The notes below the pieces were generated by a model. That model did not search any database. It worked only from the letters and a program-made list of their open reading frames with translations, and was not told where the DNA came from. 64,000 bases of DNA. It comes from Symbiodinium sp. CCMP2592 (Eukaryota; Sar; Dinophyceae; Suessiales; Symbiodiniaceae). The position numbers and the translations under genes were made by a program. Shown here piece by piece: positions 63,896-64,000 of this stretch; the stretch's first letter is position 1, and the number at the start of each line of letters is the position of its first letter. The DNA is taken from contig CAJNDT010006195.1 of the NCBI GenBank assembly GCA_905221615.1, positions 297,901 to 361,900 of the forward strand, given 5' to 3'.

Positions 63896-64000
63896 TGGAC
63901 AGGTTTTCCTTGTCGGTCGAAGCTTCCTGCTGGATTCATTCCTTCGGGTCACTCCTTAAGCTGTTGTCTTCGATAATAGGTTCCTGCTGGGTTCACTCCT

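Noticed and set aside
1..64000. Spliced-leader relics (GCCATTTTGGCTCAAG) and tRNA genes
   Set aside because: I looked for the conserved leader 3' end and for tRNA B-box sequences on both strands and saw no convincing match; a proper scan could still find diverged ones.

Overview
The window reads as nuclear DNA of a dinoflagellate, most like a Symbiodiniaceae or Suessiales alga. Four things point there. Genes are broken into many tiny exons. Where conserved domains let me fix exon joints exactly, the introns have GC or GA donors (thirteen mapped) and only one has GT. Every gene I can place with confidence lies on the minus strand, as in dinoflagellate unidirectional gene arrays. The families found (C5-methyltransferase, PPR protein, Nup98 autoprotease domain, P2C ATPase, decayed LINE, Penelope-like element, long simple repeats) are typical of such genomes. 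There is one 100-base assembly gap at 13988-14087.

Layout, read along the minus strand from the right-hand end: a motif repeat and a possible small membrane protein (63-64 kb); a decayed LINE (61.3-62.6 kb); a 580-bp tandem duplication with G-rich arrays (60.1-61.3 kb); a Nup98 C-terminal domain joined to a dynein-stalk-like helical domain (57.7-60.1 kb); a PPR-type gene (54.7-57.5 kb); and a P2C-type cation ATPase spread over about 24 exons (42.8-52.8 kb). A pseudouridine-synthase gene (48.4-49.7 kb, perhaps with an extra domain to 50.66 kb) sits inside the ATPase intron between membrane segments 3 and 4. Below that come a degenerate TTCGAA-rich repeat field (40.4-42.3 kb), exon clusters of unknown genes (35.3-40.1 kb), and an FIH-1-like JmjC hydroxylase (32.4-34.7 kb).

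Next is an 8.2-kb block (23.8-32.4 kb) bounded by nearly identical 370-bp direct repeats. It carries a Penelope-like retroelement whose protein has GIY-YIG before the reverse transcriptase. The reverse-transcriptase ORF is broken exactly at the catalytic motif by a 430-bp inversion. Further left are unassigned exons, a pepsin-type aspartic protease (19.2-20.5 kb), a Nudix-glycosyltransferase fusion (14.6-16.3 kb), the C-terminal part of a C5-cytosine methyltransferase (11.7-13.7 kb), and a very long many-exon gene (0.1-10.9 kb) with a tandemly triplicated exon cassette.

The genes do not form a pathway; the array looks like neighbouring housekeeping and regulatory genes with mobile DNA between and inside them. 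Exon ends marked approximate were inferred from reading frame and family resemblance; mapped introns are given exactly. All family calls were made by eye from motifs; no database search was run.
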